Positions 1 through 5,588 of a stretch of DNA of 6,526 bases are shown here, piece by piece. The notes beneath the pieces are model-generated. The model ran no database searches, was not told where the DNA came from, and saw only the letters and a list, made by a program, of their open reading frames with translations. The position numbers and the translations under genes were made by a program. The stretch spans positions 1-6,526 of the forward strand of contig JBMTBW010000036.1 of assembly GCA_049430265.1 (NCBI GenBank). Reading direction: 5' to 3'. Position 1 is the stretch's first letter, and each line of letters begins with the position of its first letter. Source of the DNA: MAG-120802 sp049430265 (lineage in GTDB: Bacteria; Actinomycetota; Actinomycetes; Nanopelagicales; Nanopelagicaceae).

Positions 1-189
1 GCTAATGGAATTATTCAAGCTCTTGAAATGCTAGGCGATAAAGCAAGTAAACCAATAGTGGTTCGACTTGATGGCAATAATGTTATTGAAGGACGAGCCA
101 TTCTCAATAAGGCAAATCATCCTTTGATTCAGCAGGTTGATAGCATGGATGGAGCAGCTGCAAGGGCTGCAGAGTTGGCAGCTAAATAA
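1..189 (+). CDS. sucC: Succinyl-CoA ligase [ADP-forming] beta subunit, C-terminal end (5' partial)
   Basis: Only the last 62 codons are present, open from base 1 in frame 1 and ending at TAA 187-189. The readable peptide contains PIVVRLDGNNVIEGRAIL followed by NHPLIQQVDSMDGAAARAAE, which is the typical end of the beta subunit's C-terminal ligase/CoA-ligase domain in Actinobacteria (VVRLDGNN-EGR, then a short Asp/Ala-rich tail). The beta subunit carries the ATP-grasp nucleotide site and pairs with SucD to convert succinyl-CoA, ADP (or GDP) and phosphate into succinate, CoA and ATP (or GTP) in the cytosol. The nucleotide-specificity region lies outside the window, so ADP versus GDP use cannot be judged. 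The last A of the stop codon is the first base of the sucD ATG, so the two subunits are probably translationally coupled. Identity is supported both by the tail sequence and by the complete sucD directly downstream. Confidence 0.93.
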   Translation, partial: ANGIIQALEMLGDKASKPIVVRLDGNNVIEGRAILNKANHPLIQQVDSMDGAAARAAELAAK

Positions 190-1070
190 TGGCAATCTTT
201 CTAACTGAGAAAACCAAAGTCATTGTGCAGGGAATTACTGGCTCTGAAGGAAGTAAGCACACCAGAAGGATGATTTTAAGTGGAACAAACATTGTTGGTG
301 GCGTAACCCCTGGTAAGGGTGGGCAGGTAGTTGAGATTGAAGGAAAATCTCTTCCAGTATTTAATTCAGTAAAAGAGGCAATTGCTGCAACTGGCGCCGA
401 TGCCTCAGTAATTTTTGTGCCGCCCAAGTTTGCCAAGAGCGCGGTAATTGATGCAATAGATGCTCACCTGCCTTTAATTGTGGTCATCACTGAAGGAATA
501 CCAGTTCATGACACGGCAAGTTTTTATGCTCATAGCCTCAAGGTTGGCAAGTCGCGAATCATCGGCCCTAACTGCCCAGGATTAATCAGCCCTGGCAAAT
601 CTAATATTGGAATTACGCCAGCTGATATCACAGGCCCTGGAAGTATTGGTCTGGTTTCAAAATCAGGAACTCTTACCTACCAGATGATGTATGAATTGCG
701 AGATATTGGTTTTACAACTGCTGTTGGAATTGGTGGAGATCCAATAGTTGGCACAACACATATAGATTGCTTAAGAGCTTTTCAAGATGATCCAGAGACC
801 AAAGCAATTGTGATGATTGGTGAGATTGGTGGGGATGCTGAGGAGAGAGCAGCAGCATTCATCAAAGAGTATGTGACAAAGCCAGTAGTTGGATATGTTG
901 CAGGCTTTACCGCCCCTGAAGGAAAAACCATGGGTCATGCAGGAGCTATTGTCTCTGGCTCTTCGGGAACAGCAGAGGCAAAGAAAGTGGCGCTGGAGGC
1001 AGCTGGGGTTAAAGTTGGAAAGACACCAAGTCAGACTGCAGAACTGCTCCGAGCAATTCTTAAAGGATAA
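189..1070 (+). CDS. sucD: Succinyl-CoA ligase alpha subunit
   Basis: A 293-residue protein, the usual SucD length. Residues 1-130 form the CoA-binding Rossmann domain: GITGSEGS at 15-22 and GGVTPGKGG at 37-45, where CoA is held, then TEGIP at 101-105 and GPNCPG at 126-131. The ligase domain follows with SKSGTLTY (157-164), VGIGGDP (179-185) and MIGEIGG (209-215). His250 in MGHAGAI is the family's phosphohistidine, which carries phosphate between succinyl phosphate and the nucleotide site on the beta subunit. No catalytic residue is missing. The start is fixed by the overlapping TAATG at 187-191 and by alignment of the N-terminus (FLTEKTKVIVQGITG) with known SucD proteins; no clear Shine-Dalgarno is seen, which fits coupling to sucC. 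It acts in the cytosol as a heterodimer or heterotetramer with SucC in the TCA cycle. The next gene begins 14 nt downstream on the same strand. Confidence 0.98.
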   Translation: MAIFLTEKTKVIVQGITGSEGSKHTRRMILSGTNIVGGVTPGKGGQVVEIEGKSLPVFNSVKEAIAATGADASVIFVPPKFAKSAVIDAIDAHLPLIVVITEGIPVHDTASFYAHSLKVGKSRIIGPNCPGLISPGKSNIGITPADITGPGSIGLVSKSGTLTYQMMYELRDIGFTTAVGIGGDPIVGTTHIDCLRAFQDDPETKAIVMIGEIGGDAEERAAAFIKEYVTKPVVGYVAGFTAPEGKTMGHAGAIVSGSSGTAEAKKVALEAAGVKVGKTPSQTAELLRAILKG

Positions 1071-1084
1071 GCAAGAATAAAGAG

Positions 1085-2224
1085 ATGTTGCCACTGCTGA
1101 AAGTTGCTTTCGGCCAAGGCGTTAGAGGCATAACTTTAATTCTTCTTCCGCTGGCCTTTATCTCACTTATTACCTGGGCAACAGCTGGTAGTTCTACTGG
1201 AAATACCGCAGATCCAATGCGCGCTGCAATCTGGTTTTTTCTTATTGCCCATCACATTCCACTGGATCTATCTCTTTCAAATGAAACTATCTCTGGTCGC
1301 TTAACTTTCTTTCCAATTGGAGCTTTAATAATTCCATTTCTTGTGATTAAAAATTCCTTGCTCCGAATGAGCGACAGGCTTGGCACAAATAGATCAAGTG
1401 ACAAGAGAGCTCAAATATTGGCACTTTCCTTTGCTTATAGCCTTTTAGGAACTCTGCTTTCACTTGCCTCACTTGGAAGCACAGTAAAGGCGCCCTTCTA
1501 TATTGTCTTTCCAATTCTTTTTATTGTTTCAGCGGTTTCAGGATTTATTGCAAGCAATCTTTTTCCTGATCACGGTATTCAATTTCCCTGGCAGCGTGCT
1601 CTTAAATTAGCAACACTTGTTTTATTGGCTTTAATTGGATTTGCTGGATTGGTATTTAGCTTTTCTCTCATTTGGCACTTTGATACTGTGCTTGATTTGA
1701 CAAGAGTTATTGAACCCGGCGTTTTTGGTGGGTTGGCATTCTTATTTATTCAAATTCTTTACTTGCCAAACTTCTTTATCTCAACCCTTAGTTATATCGC
1801 TGGAAGTGGGGTAGTCATCGGTAATGGAACTTGGTTAAATCCTTTTGTTCATCGCCTTGATGAAATTCCAGCAATTTCGCTGCTTGGTGGATTACCGGTG
1901 GGTGCCCAGCCACTATTTATATTACTGGCATTATTTATCGTTGGACTAGGAATTGTCCTGGGCAAATATGGAGTGAGTAAATATCAAGACCAGGTTGAAC
2001 TTCGTAGATTTTTTCTCTTCCTTTTTGGCTTTCTTGCTGGGCTAACTTTGTTTATTGCTCGGGCATCAAGTGGCGAGCTCTTGTCGCCAAATCTTGAATC
2101 AGTGGGCCCCCATTGGTATTTAATGCCCCTAGCTCTGAGCCTTGAAATTGGCCTAGGAGTGGCAATATTTCTATATACGCCAGTAGTTATTTCGAAGGTG
2201 CGCAACTTTAGGGCTGAGAAATAA
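1085..2224 (+). CDS. DUF6350 / PerM-like polytopic membrane protein (putative cell-division protein)
   Basis: This 379-residue protein is strongly hydrophobic, with about eight to ten membrane segments. By eye they fall near 15-36, 46-58, 76-90, 110-131, 137-158, 175-198, 212-248 (probably two), 275-295, 307-326 and 345-368. No signal peptide or soluble domain is seen. It matches the DUF6350 pattern: an early AIWFFLIAHHIPL block (48-60), then GRLTFFPIGALIIPF (71-85), YLPNFF (226-231), SGVVIGNGTWLNPF (241-254), IPAISLLGGLPVG (261-273) and a final VGPHWYLMPLALSLEIGLG (340-358). The mycobacterial member near sucCD, PerM (Rv0955), is known as a membrane protein needed for persistence and linked to the divisome protein FtsB; transfer of that role here is inference. 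It is shorter than my recollection of mycobacterial PerM (around 450 residues), so the terminal tails may be reduced. The ATG at 1085 has only AAAGAG right against it and a distant AAGGA at 1063-1067, so translation may depend on readthrough from sucD. A start at TTG 1088 cannot be excluded. Confidence 0.85.
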   Translation: MLPLLKVAFGQGVRGITLILLPLAFISLITWATAGSSTGNTADPMRAAIWFFLIAHHIPLDLSLSNETISGRLTFFPIGALIIPFLVIKNSLLRMSDRLGTNRSSDKRAQILALSFAYSLLGTLLSLASLGSTVKAPFYIVFPILFIVSAVSGFIASNLFPDHGIQFPWQRALKLATLVLLALIGFAGLVFSFSLIWHFDTVLDLTRVIEPGVFGGLAFLFIQILYLPNFFISTLSYIAGSGVVIGNGTWLNPFVHRLDEIPAISLLGGLPVGAQPLFILLALFIVGLGIVLGKYGVSKYQDQVELRRFFLFLFGFLAGLTLFIARASSGELLSPNLESVGPHWYLMPLALSLEIGLGVAIFLYTPVVISKVRNFRAEK

Positions 2225-2241
2225 CGCTTCTTCTTTCGAAC

Positions 2242-2253
2242 TAGAATAGGGCC
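2242..2253 (+). promoter_or_regulatory. Candidate -10 box for a leaderless folD transcript
   Basis: TAGAAT at 2242-2247 differs from TATAAT at one position and fits the actinobacterial TANNNT pattern. It is separated by 6 nt (AGGGCC) from the folD ATG, so transcription would begin at or next to the A of the start codon. There is no good -35 hexamer 16-18 nt upstream and no well-spaced Shine-Dalgarno; the AGGG at 2248-2251 is only 2 nt from the ATG. Leaderless genes with exactly this spacing are common in Actinobacteria. The call is from spacing and sequence alone. Confidence 0.5.
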
Positions 2254-3090
2254 ATGGCCCAAGCGAAAATTTTAGATGGCGTTGCAGCGGCCAAAGCCAT
2301 TAGACAAGAGATAGTCGAAAAGGTAGCAAAGCTTAAAAATAAGCCTGGTTTAGCAACAGTTTTAGTTGGAGAAGATCCAGGATCACGCTCCTATGTAAAT
2401 GGCAAACATAGAGATTGCAGTCAAGTAGGGATTAACTCAATTCGAATTGAATTGCCAGAAACTTTGAGCCAAGCCGATTTATTAAAGGAAATTGATAGTT
2501 TAAATAGTTCTAAGGATTGCTCTGGTTTCATTGTTCAACTTCCACTTCCAGCTCATATTGATACAAATAAAGTTTTAAGTGCGATTGATCCAGATAAAGA
2601 TGCTGATGGACTCCACCCAATAAACCTAGGCAAGTTAGTTCTTTCTCAAGGCGAGGTAATTCCTTGCACACCCAAAGCAATTGTTGAGCTTCTTGGACGA
2701 AATGAAATTTCTCTAAGCGGTAAAGAGGTAGTAATTATTGGTCGAGGCACAACTGTTGGAAGGCCTTTAAGTTTGCTCCTTTCAAGTAAAGGTATCGATG
2801 CCACAGTGACAATTGTTCATAGCAAGAGTAGTGATATCAACTCTCATACTAAGCGAGCAGATATTGTGATAGCTGCCCTTGGACGTGCCCACTTTCTCAC
2901 CGCAGATATGGTTAAAGAAGGCGTTGTTGCAATTGATGTGGGAATTACTAGAACTTCAGAAGGTTTAGTGGGAGACATTGATCCTGAAGTGATGAAAGTA
3001 GCGAGCGCATTTGCTCCAATGCCAGGTGGGGTAGGGCCAATGACAAGGGCGATGTTATTGTCTAATCTATTAGCGCTACATAAGGATTAA
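2254..3090 (+). CDS. folD: Bifunctional methylene-THF dehydrogenase (NADP+) / methenyl-THF cyclohydrolase FolD
   Basis: FolD interconverts 5,10-methylene-, 5,10-methenyl- and 10-formyl-tetrahydrofolate in the cytosol, feeding purine and formyl-Met synthesis. At 278 residues it has normal family length. The N-terminal catalytic domain shows VGEDPGSRSYVNGK (38-51), with Tyr47 and the catalytic Lys51 of the YxxxK motif, then GFIVQLPLP (91-99), KDADGLHP (115-122) with the folate-binding Asp118, and PCTP (137-140). The NADP-binding Rossmann part has GRGTTVGRP (163-171), the actinobacterial form of the usual GRSxxVGxP, followed by TVTIVHS (184-190), ADIVIAALG (202-210) and DVG (228-230). The protein closes with PMPGGVGPMTRAMLL (255-269), the second FolD signature. 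All key residues are present. The start has no classical Shine-Dalgarno, but TAGAAT lies 6 nt upstream (see the promoter entry). In many Actinobacteria purN and purH come just before folD; here the DUF6350 gene comes directly before it. Confidence 0.98.
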   Translation: MAQAKILDGVAAAKAIRQEIVEKVAKLKNKPGLATVLVGEDPGSRSYVNGKHRDCSQVGINSIRIELPETLSQADLLKEIDSLNSSKDCSGFIVQLPLPAHIDTNKVLSAIDPDKDADGLHPINLGKLVLSQGEVIPCTPKAIVELLGRNEISLSGKEVVIIGRGTTVGRPLSLLLSSKGIDATVTIVHSKSSDINSHTKRADIVIAALGRAHFLTADMVKEGVVAIDVGITRTSEGLVGDIDPEVMKVASAFAPMPGGVGPMTRAMLLSNLLALHKD

Positions 3091-3097
3091 GGCCAAG

Positions 3098-3310
3098 GTG
3101 AATATCAAGCAAGTTTCCTATGCCCTGGCTCTCTCTGGGGTATTAACTGGAGCGCTGCTTTCAGTGCGAATCGGAGCGCTAATTATTGCCGCTGGCTTCA
3201 TTCTCTTTCTAAGCAGAGATCTTGCCTCGATGCGTCCAATTCAGAAAGTGATTCCTATCGCACTGGTTATCGCACTAATCGCCATCGCATTGGCGCTTCC
3301 TAGAGGATAG
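3098..3310 (+). CDS. Small three-helix membrane protein, DUF3017-like
   Basis: A 70-residue hydrophobic protein with a GTG start 7 nt after folD. TAAGG at 3088-3092, overlapping the folD stop, gives a Shine-Dalgarno with 5-nt spacing. Three membrane helices are predicted by eye at residues 7-22, 24-39 and 51-67. They are joined by a short basic/polar stretch, SRDLASMRPIQK (39-50), and the protein ends almost at once after the last helix with PRG. In Actinobacteria a DUF3017 protein of this topology usually sits between folD and mdh, and the charged loop followed by a VIPIALVIALIAIALALP helix resembles the DUF3017 C-terminal half. The assignment rests on position and topology more than on a sharp motif. 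DUF3017 has no known biochemical function. This copy is short, since I recall family members near or above 100 residues. The reading frame is credible because it fills the gap between two conserved genes exactly and is syntenic. Confidence 0.75.
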   Translation: MNIKQVSYALALSGVLTGALLSVRIGALIIAAGFILFLSRDLASMRPIQKVIPIALVIALIAIALALPRG

Positions 3311-3314
3311 AAGG

Positions 3315-3327
3315 TAGGTTTCGCGCC
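3315..3327 (+). promoter_or_regulatory. Candidate -10 box (or AGG ribosome site) ahead of mdh
   Basis: TAGGTT at 3315-3320 fits TANNNT and ends 7 nt before the mdh ATG, the same geometry as at folD; both starts also read GCCATG. Alternatively AGG at 3316-3318, 9 nt from the ATG, or AAGG at 3311-3314 could serve as a weak Shine-Dalgarno. No -35 match of note is seen; TTGGCG at 3290-3295 is 19 nt away. The two readings cannot be separated without transcript-start data. Confidence 0.35.
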
Positions 3328-4284
3328 ATGAGTAGATCTGGAAAAGTAACGGTAGTCGGAGCTGGTTTCTATGGTTCAACCACAGCGCTACGTCTTGCTG
3401 AATATGACATCTTTGAAAGCGTCGTTTTAACAGATATTTTAGATGGAAAACCCGAAGGTCTTGCCTTAGATATTAATCAATCACGATCCATTGAAGGCTT
3501 TGAAAGCAGAGTCATTGGAGCAACAACTACTGCTGACGGTAAAGGATATGAAGCAACTGCAGGATCTGATGTAGTAATTATTACCGCAGGACTTCCTAGA
3601 AAACCTGGAATGTCTCGAATGGATCTAATTGGTGTTAATGCAGGAATCGTTCGAGGAGTTGCAGAAAATATTGCTAAGCACTCACCAAATGCCGTTGTCA
3701 TTGTTGTTTCTAATCCACTAGATGAGATGACAGCTCTTGCGCAAATTGCTACTAAGTTTCCTTATCAAAGAGTTATGGGGCAAGCTGGAATGCTTGATAC
3801 TGCTCGCTTTACTCACTTTGTGGCAGAAAAACTCAATGTGCCAGTTTCATCGGTTAAAACTTTAACCTTAGGAAGCCATGGTGAAACCATGGTTCCAATT
3901 CCTTCTCGCTGCACAGTAGATGGCGCCGCGTTATCTACAAAGTTAAGCGATGCTGAAATTCAAGAGCTTGTAACTCGTACTAGAAATGGCGGGGCAGAAG
4001 TTGTCGCCCTCTTAAAGACGGGCTCTGCCTACTACGCTCCATCGGCAGCAGCGGCTCGTATGGCAAAGGCAGTAATTCAAGACTCAGGTGAAGTTATGCC
4101 GGTATGTGCTTGGGTTGATGGCCAATACTCAATTACTGGAGTTTATCTAGGAGTTGAAGCCCAAATCGGTAGAGGTGGAATTACAAAAGTAATTGAAAGT
4201 AATTTAACTGCTAGTGAATTAGCAGAGCTCAAAGTGGCTGCTGAAGCAGTTCGCGCCAAGCAAGCAGATGTCAAAGATCTATAA
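3328..4284 (+). CDS. mdh: Malate dehydrogenase, LDH-like (MDH type 3)
   Basis: NAD-dependent malate dehydrogenase, converting malate to oxaloacetate in the TCA cycle; 318 residues, cytosolic. The NAD-binding Rossmann fold starts with VVGAGFYGST (9-18; glycines 11, 13, 16), and Asp36 at the end of the second strand (VVLTD) predicts NAD over NADP. The active-site loop reads GLPRKPGMSRMDL (88-100). Arg91, where lactate dehydrogenases have Gln, together with the PGMSR pattern marks malate/oxaloacetate specificity, and Arg97 is the mobile-loop arginine. Asp157 and Arg160 (LDTARF) and the catalytic His184 (GSHGETMVP) complete the site. TGSAYYAPSAA (231-241) is typical of the LDH-like MDHs of Chloroflexus and Bacillus, to which it looks closest. 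Streptomyces MDH, at the matching locus, belongs to another family (start pattern TGAAGQIGY). The start ATG is supported by the N-terminal strand and lies 17 nt after the previous gene. GxGxxG here carries the unusual Phe-Tyr pair. Confidence 0.97.
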   Translation: MSRSGKVTVVGAGFYGSTTALRLAEYDIFESVVLTDILDGKPEGLALDINQSRSIEGFESRVIGATTTADGKGYEATAGSDVVIITAGLPRKPGMSRMDLIGVNAGIVRGVAENIAKHSPNAVVIVVSNPLDEMTALAQIATKFPYQRVMGQAGMLDTARFTHFVAEKLNVPVSSVKTLTLGSHGETMVPIPSRCTVDGAALSTKLSDAEIQELVTRTRNGGAEVVALLKTGSAYYAPSAAAARMAKAVIQDSGEVMPVCAWVDGQYSITGVYLGVEAQIGRGGITKVIESNLTASELAELKVAAEAVRAKQADVKDL

Positions 4285-4297
4285 ACCAGTAGAGATC

Positions 4298-4319
4298 AAG
4301 AGAGGCAGATAGATAGATG
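4298..4319 (+). promoter_or_regulatory. icd ribosome-binding site with AGAT tandem repeat
   Basis: AAGAGAGG (4298-4305) is the clearest purine-rich ribosome site in the window, 11 nt before the ATG. Between it and the start lies a three-copy AGAT repeat (4307-4318) whose last copy includes the AT of the start codon. The slightly long spacer is made by this repeat. No other in-frame start with better spacing is present. Confidence 0.55.
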
Positions 4320-5531
4320 AGCAAGATAAAGGTGCAAGGCAGCGTCGTTGAGCTTGATGGCGATGAGATGACTCGAATCATCTGGGACTTTATTAAAAAG
4401 CAGTTGATCTTGCCTTATCTTGATATCAATTTGGAGTACTACGATCTAGGAATCCAGCACCGCGATGCCACAGATGATCAAGTAACAATTGATAGCGCCA
4501 AAGCCATCCAGAAGCATGGAGTTGGCGTTAAGTGCGCCACCATCACCCCTGATGAGGCAAGAGTCAAAGAGTTCTCGCTAAAGAAAATGTGGAAATCCCC
4601 AAACGGAACCATTCGAAATATTCTAGGTGGTGTTATTTTCCGTGAGCCAATTATTATTAAGAATGTTCCAAGGCTAGTTCCTCATTGGAGTAAGCCAATT
4701 GTTATTGGCCGTCATGCCTATGGAGATCAATACCGCGCAACAGATTTTAGAGTTCCAGGTCCTGGAAAGCTCACTGTGACTTTCACGCCAGAAGATGGCT
4801 CTGCTCCAATGGAGTTCAATGTTTTTGATTTCCCATCATCTGGTGTTGCTATGGCGATGTATAACCTTGATGATTCAATTCGTGATTTTGCTAGAGCATC
4901 ATTTAATTATGGAATTGCTCGAAAGTATCCAGTTTATCTCTCAACAAAGAACACAATTTTGAAAGCCTATGATGGACGATTCAAAGATATCTTTGCTGAT
5001 GTTTTTGAAAAAGAGTTTAAGGCAGAGTTCGATAAATTAGGTCTGGAATATGATCATCGTCTAATTGATGACATGGTTGCAACCTCTCTTCGCTGGGAAG
5101 GTGGCTATATCTGGGCTTGCAAGAACTATGACGGCGATGTTCAGTCAGATACCGTGGCGCAAGGCTATGGCTCACTTGGCCTTATGACATCAGTTCTTAT
5201 GTCGCCAGATGGCAGAACTGTTGAGGCAGAAGCTGCTCATGGCACAGTTACTCGCCATTACCGTGATCATCAAGCAGGCAAGCCAACCTCAACCAATCCA
5301 ATTGCATCAATCTTTGCTTGGACTCAAGGACTGCAACACCGCGCAAAGCTTGATAACACTCCAGAGCTTGGAAAATTTGCAAGCTCACTTGAGAGAGTCT
5401 GTATTGAAACTGTTGAGAGCGGGAAGATGACTAAGGATCTTGCGCTTTTAATTAGCAGCGATGCTCCTTGGTTAAACACTCAAGAGTTCCTGGCAGCAAT
5501 TGATGAGAATCTGCAGAAGGAAATGAAGTAA
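4317..5531 (+). CDS. icd: NADP-dependent isocitrate dehydrogenase, eukaryotic-type homodimer
   Basis: A 404-residue enzyme of the eukaryotic-like IDH class (human IDH1, mycobacterial Icd1), distinct from the E. coli type and from the about 740-residue monomeric type. It oxidises and decarboxylates isocitrate to 2-oxoglutarate, yielding NADPH. Many residues keep human IDH1 numbering: Ser94, Asn96 and Arg100 in SPNGTIRN, Arg109, Arg132 in GRHAYGDQYR, and Tyr139. Lys211 (YLSTKNT), Asp251 (LIDDM), Asp274 and Asp278 (YDGDVQSD) supply the catalytic lysine and metal ligands. Arg313-His314 in AAHGTVTRHYR are the NADP 2'-phosphate contacts, so NADP use is expected. NPIASIFAWTQGL (327-339) and LDNTPEL follow, and the C-terminal tail is slightly shorter than in IDH1. 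AAGAGAGG at 4298-4305 is a Shine-Dalgarno 11 nt before the ATG. It is the last gene of the run, 15 nt ahead of a strong terminator. As the NADPH source it plausibly supports FolD and biosynthesis. Confidence 0.98.
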   Translation: MSKIKVQGSVVELDGDEMTRIIWDFIKKQLILPYLDINLEYYDLGIQHRDATDDQVTIDSAKAIQKHGVGVKCATITPDEARVKEFSLKKMWKSPNGTIRNILGGVIFREPIIIKNVPRLVPHWSKPIVIGRHAYGDQYRATDFRVPGPGKLTVTFTPEDGSAPMEFNVFDFPSSGVAMAMYNLDDSIRDFARASFNYGIARKYPVYLSTKNTILKAYDGRFKDIFADVFEKEFKAEFDKLGLEYDHRLIDDMVATSLRWEGGYIWACKNYDGDVQSDTVAQGYGSLGLMTSVLMSPDGRTVEAEAAHGTVTRHYRDHQAGKPTSTNPIASIFAWTQGLQHRAKLDNTPELGKFASSLERVCIETVESGKMTKDLALLISSDAPWLNTQEFLAAIDENLQKEMK

Positions 5532-5546
5532 GAAAAATTAGGAAAT

Positions 5547-5576
5547 AAAAAAGCCCCCGATCATGGGGGCTTTTTT
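5547..5576. terminator. Bidirectional Rho-independent terminator between icd and the ABC ATPase gene
   Basis: A perfect 12-bp inverted repeat: AAAAAAGCCCCC (5547-5558), loop GATCAT (5559-5564), GGGGGCTTTTTT (5565-5576). The GC core is six pairs, flanked by an A run on the left and a T run on the right, so transcripts in both directions end in a U tract. It lies 15 nt after the icd stop and 12 nt beyond the stop of the convergent ABC gene. It is the only terminator-like structure in the window, supporting a single transcription unit from sucC through icd. Confidence 0.95.
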
Positions 5577-5588
5577 AATGCGCTTTAA

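Noticed and set aside
182..436. Antisense 84-codon frame over the start of sucD
   Set aside because: It runs opposite to a complete, fully conserved SucD, has no recognisable motif and no ribosome site; it is a mirror of the real gene.
771..1094. Antisense 107-codon Cys-rich frame over the end of sucD
   Set aside because: The composition comes from the reverse complement of SucD codons (for example GCA to TGC), and the forward frame includes the catalytic His250 region.
2067..2096. Hairpin TGGCGA-7 nt-TCGCCA in the PerM-like gene as a terminator or attenuator
   Set aside because: Only a six-pair core with no T tract, inside coding sequence; likely chance.
1984..2262. Antisense 92-codon basic frame over the end of the PerM-like gene and the folD start
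   Set aside because: It spans the conserved VGPHW block and the folD start on the other strand. Its Arg/Lys richness follows from reversing Phe/Leu codons.
3250..3300. Repeated ATCGCA units near the end of the DUF3017-like gene as a tandem repeat
   Set aside because: They encode the Ile-Ala-Leu-rich third helix (ALVIALIAIALAL) and are irregular, so codon repetition explains them.
3477..3701. Antisense 74-codon frame inside mdh
   Set aside because: It lies wholly within conserved MDH sequence including the PRKPGMSR loop, with no independent support.
4285..4316. Riboswitch or promoter between mdh and icd
   Set aside because: The gap is 32 nt, with no stem-loop and no convincing -10 box; only a ribosome site is seen.
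5209..5430. Gln/Leu-rich + strand frame inside icd
   Set aside because: It is an off-frame reading of the conserved IDH C-terminal half (AAHGTVTRHYR to the tail).
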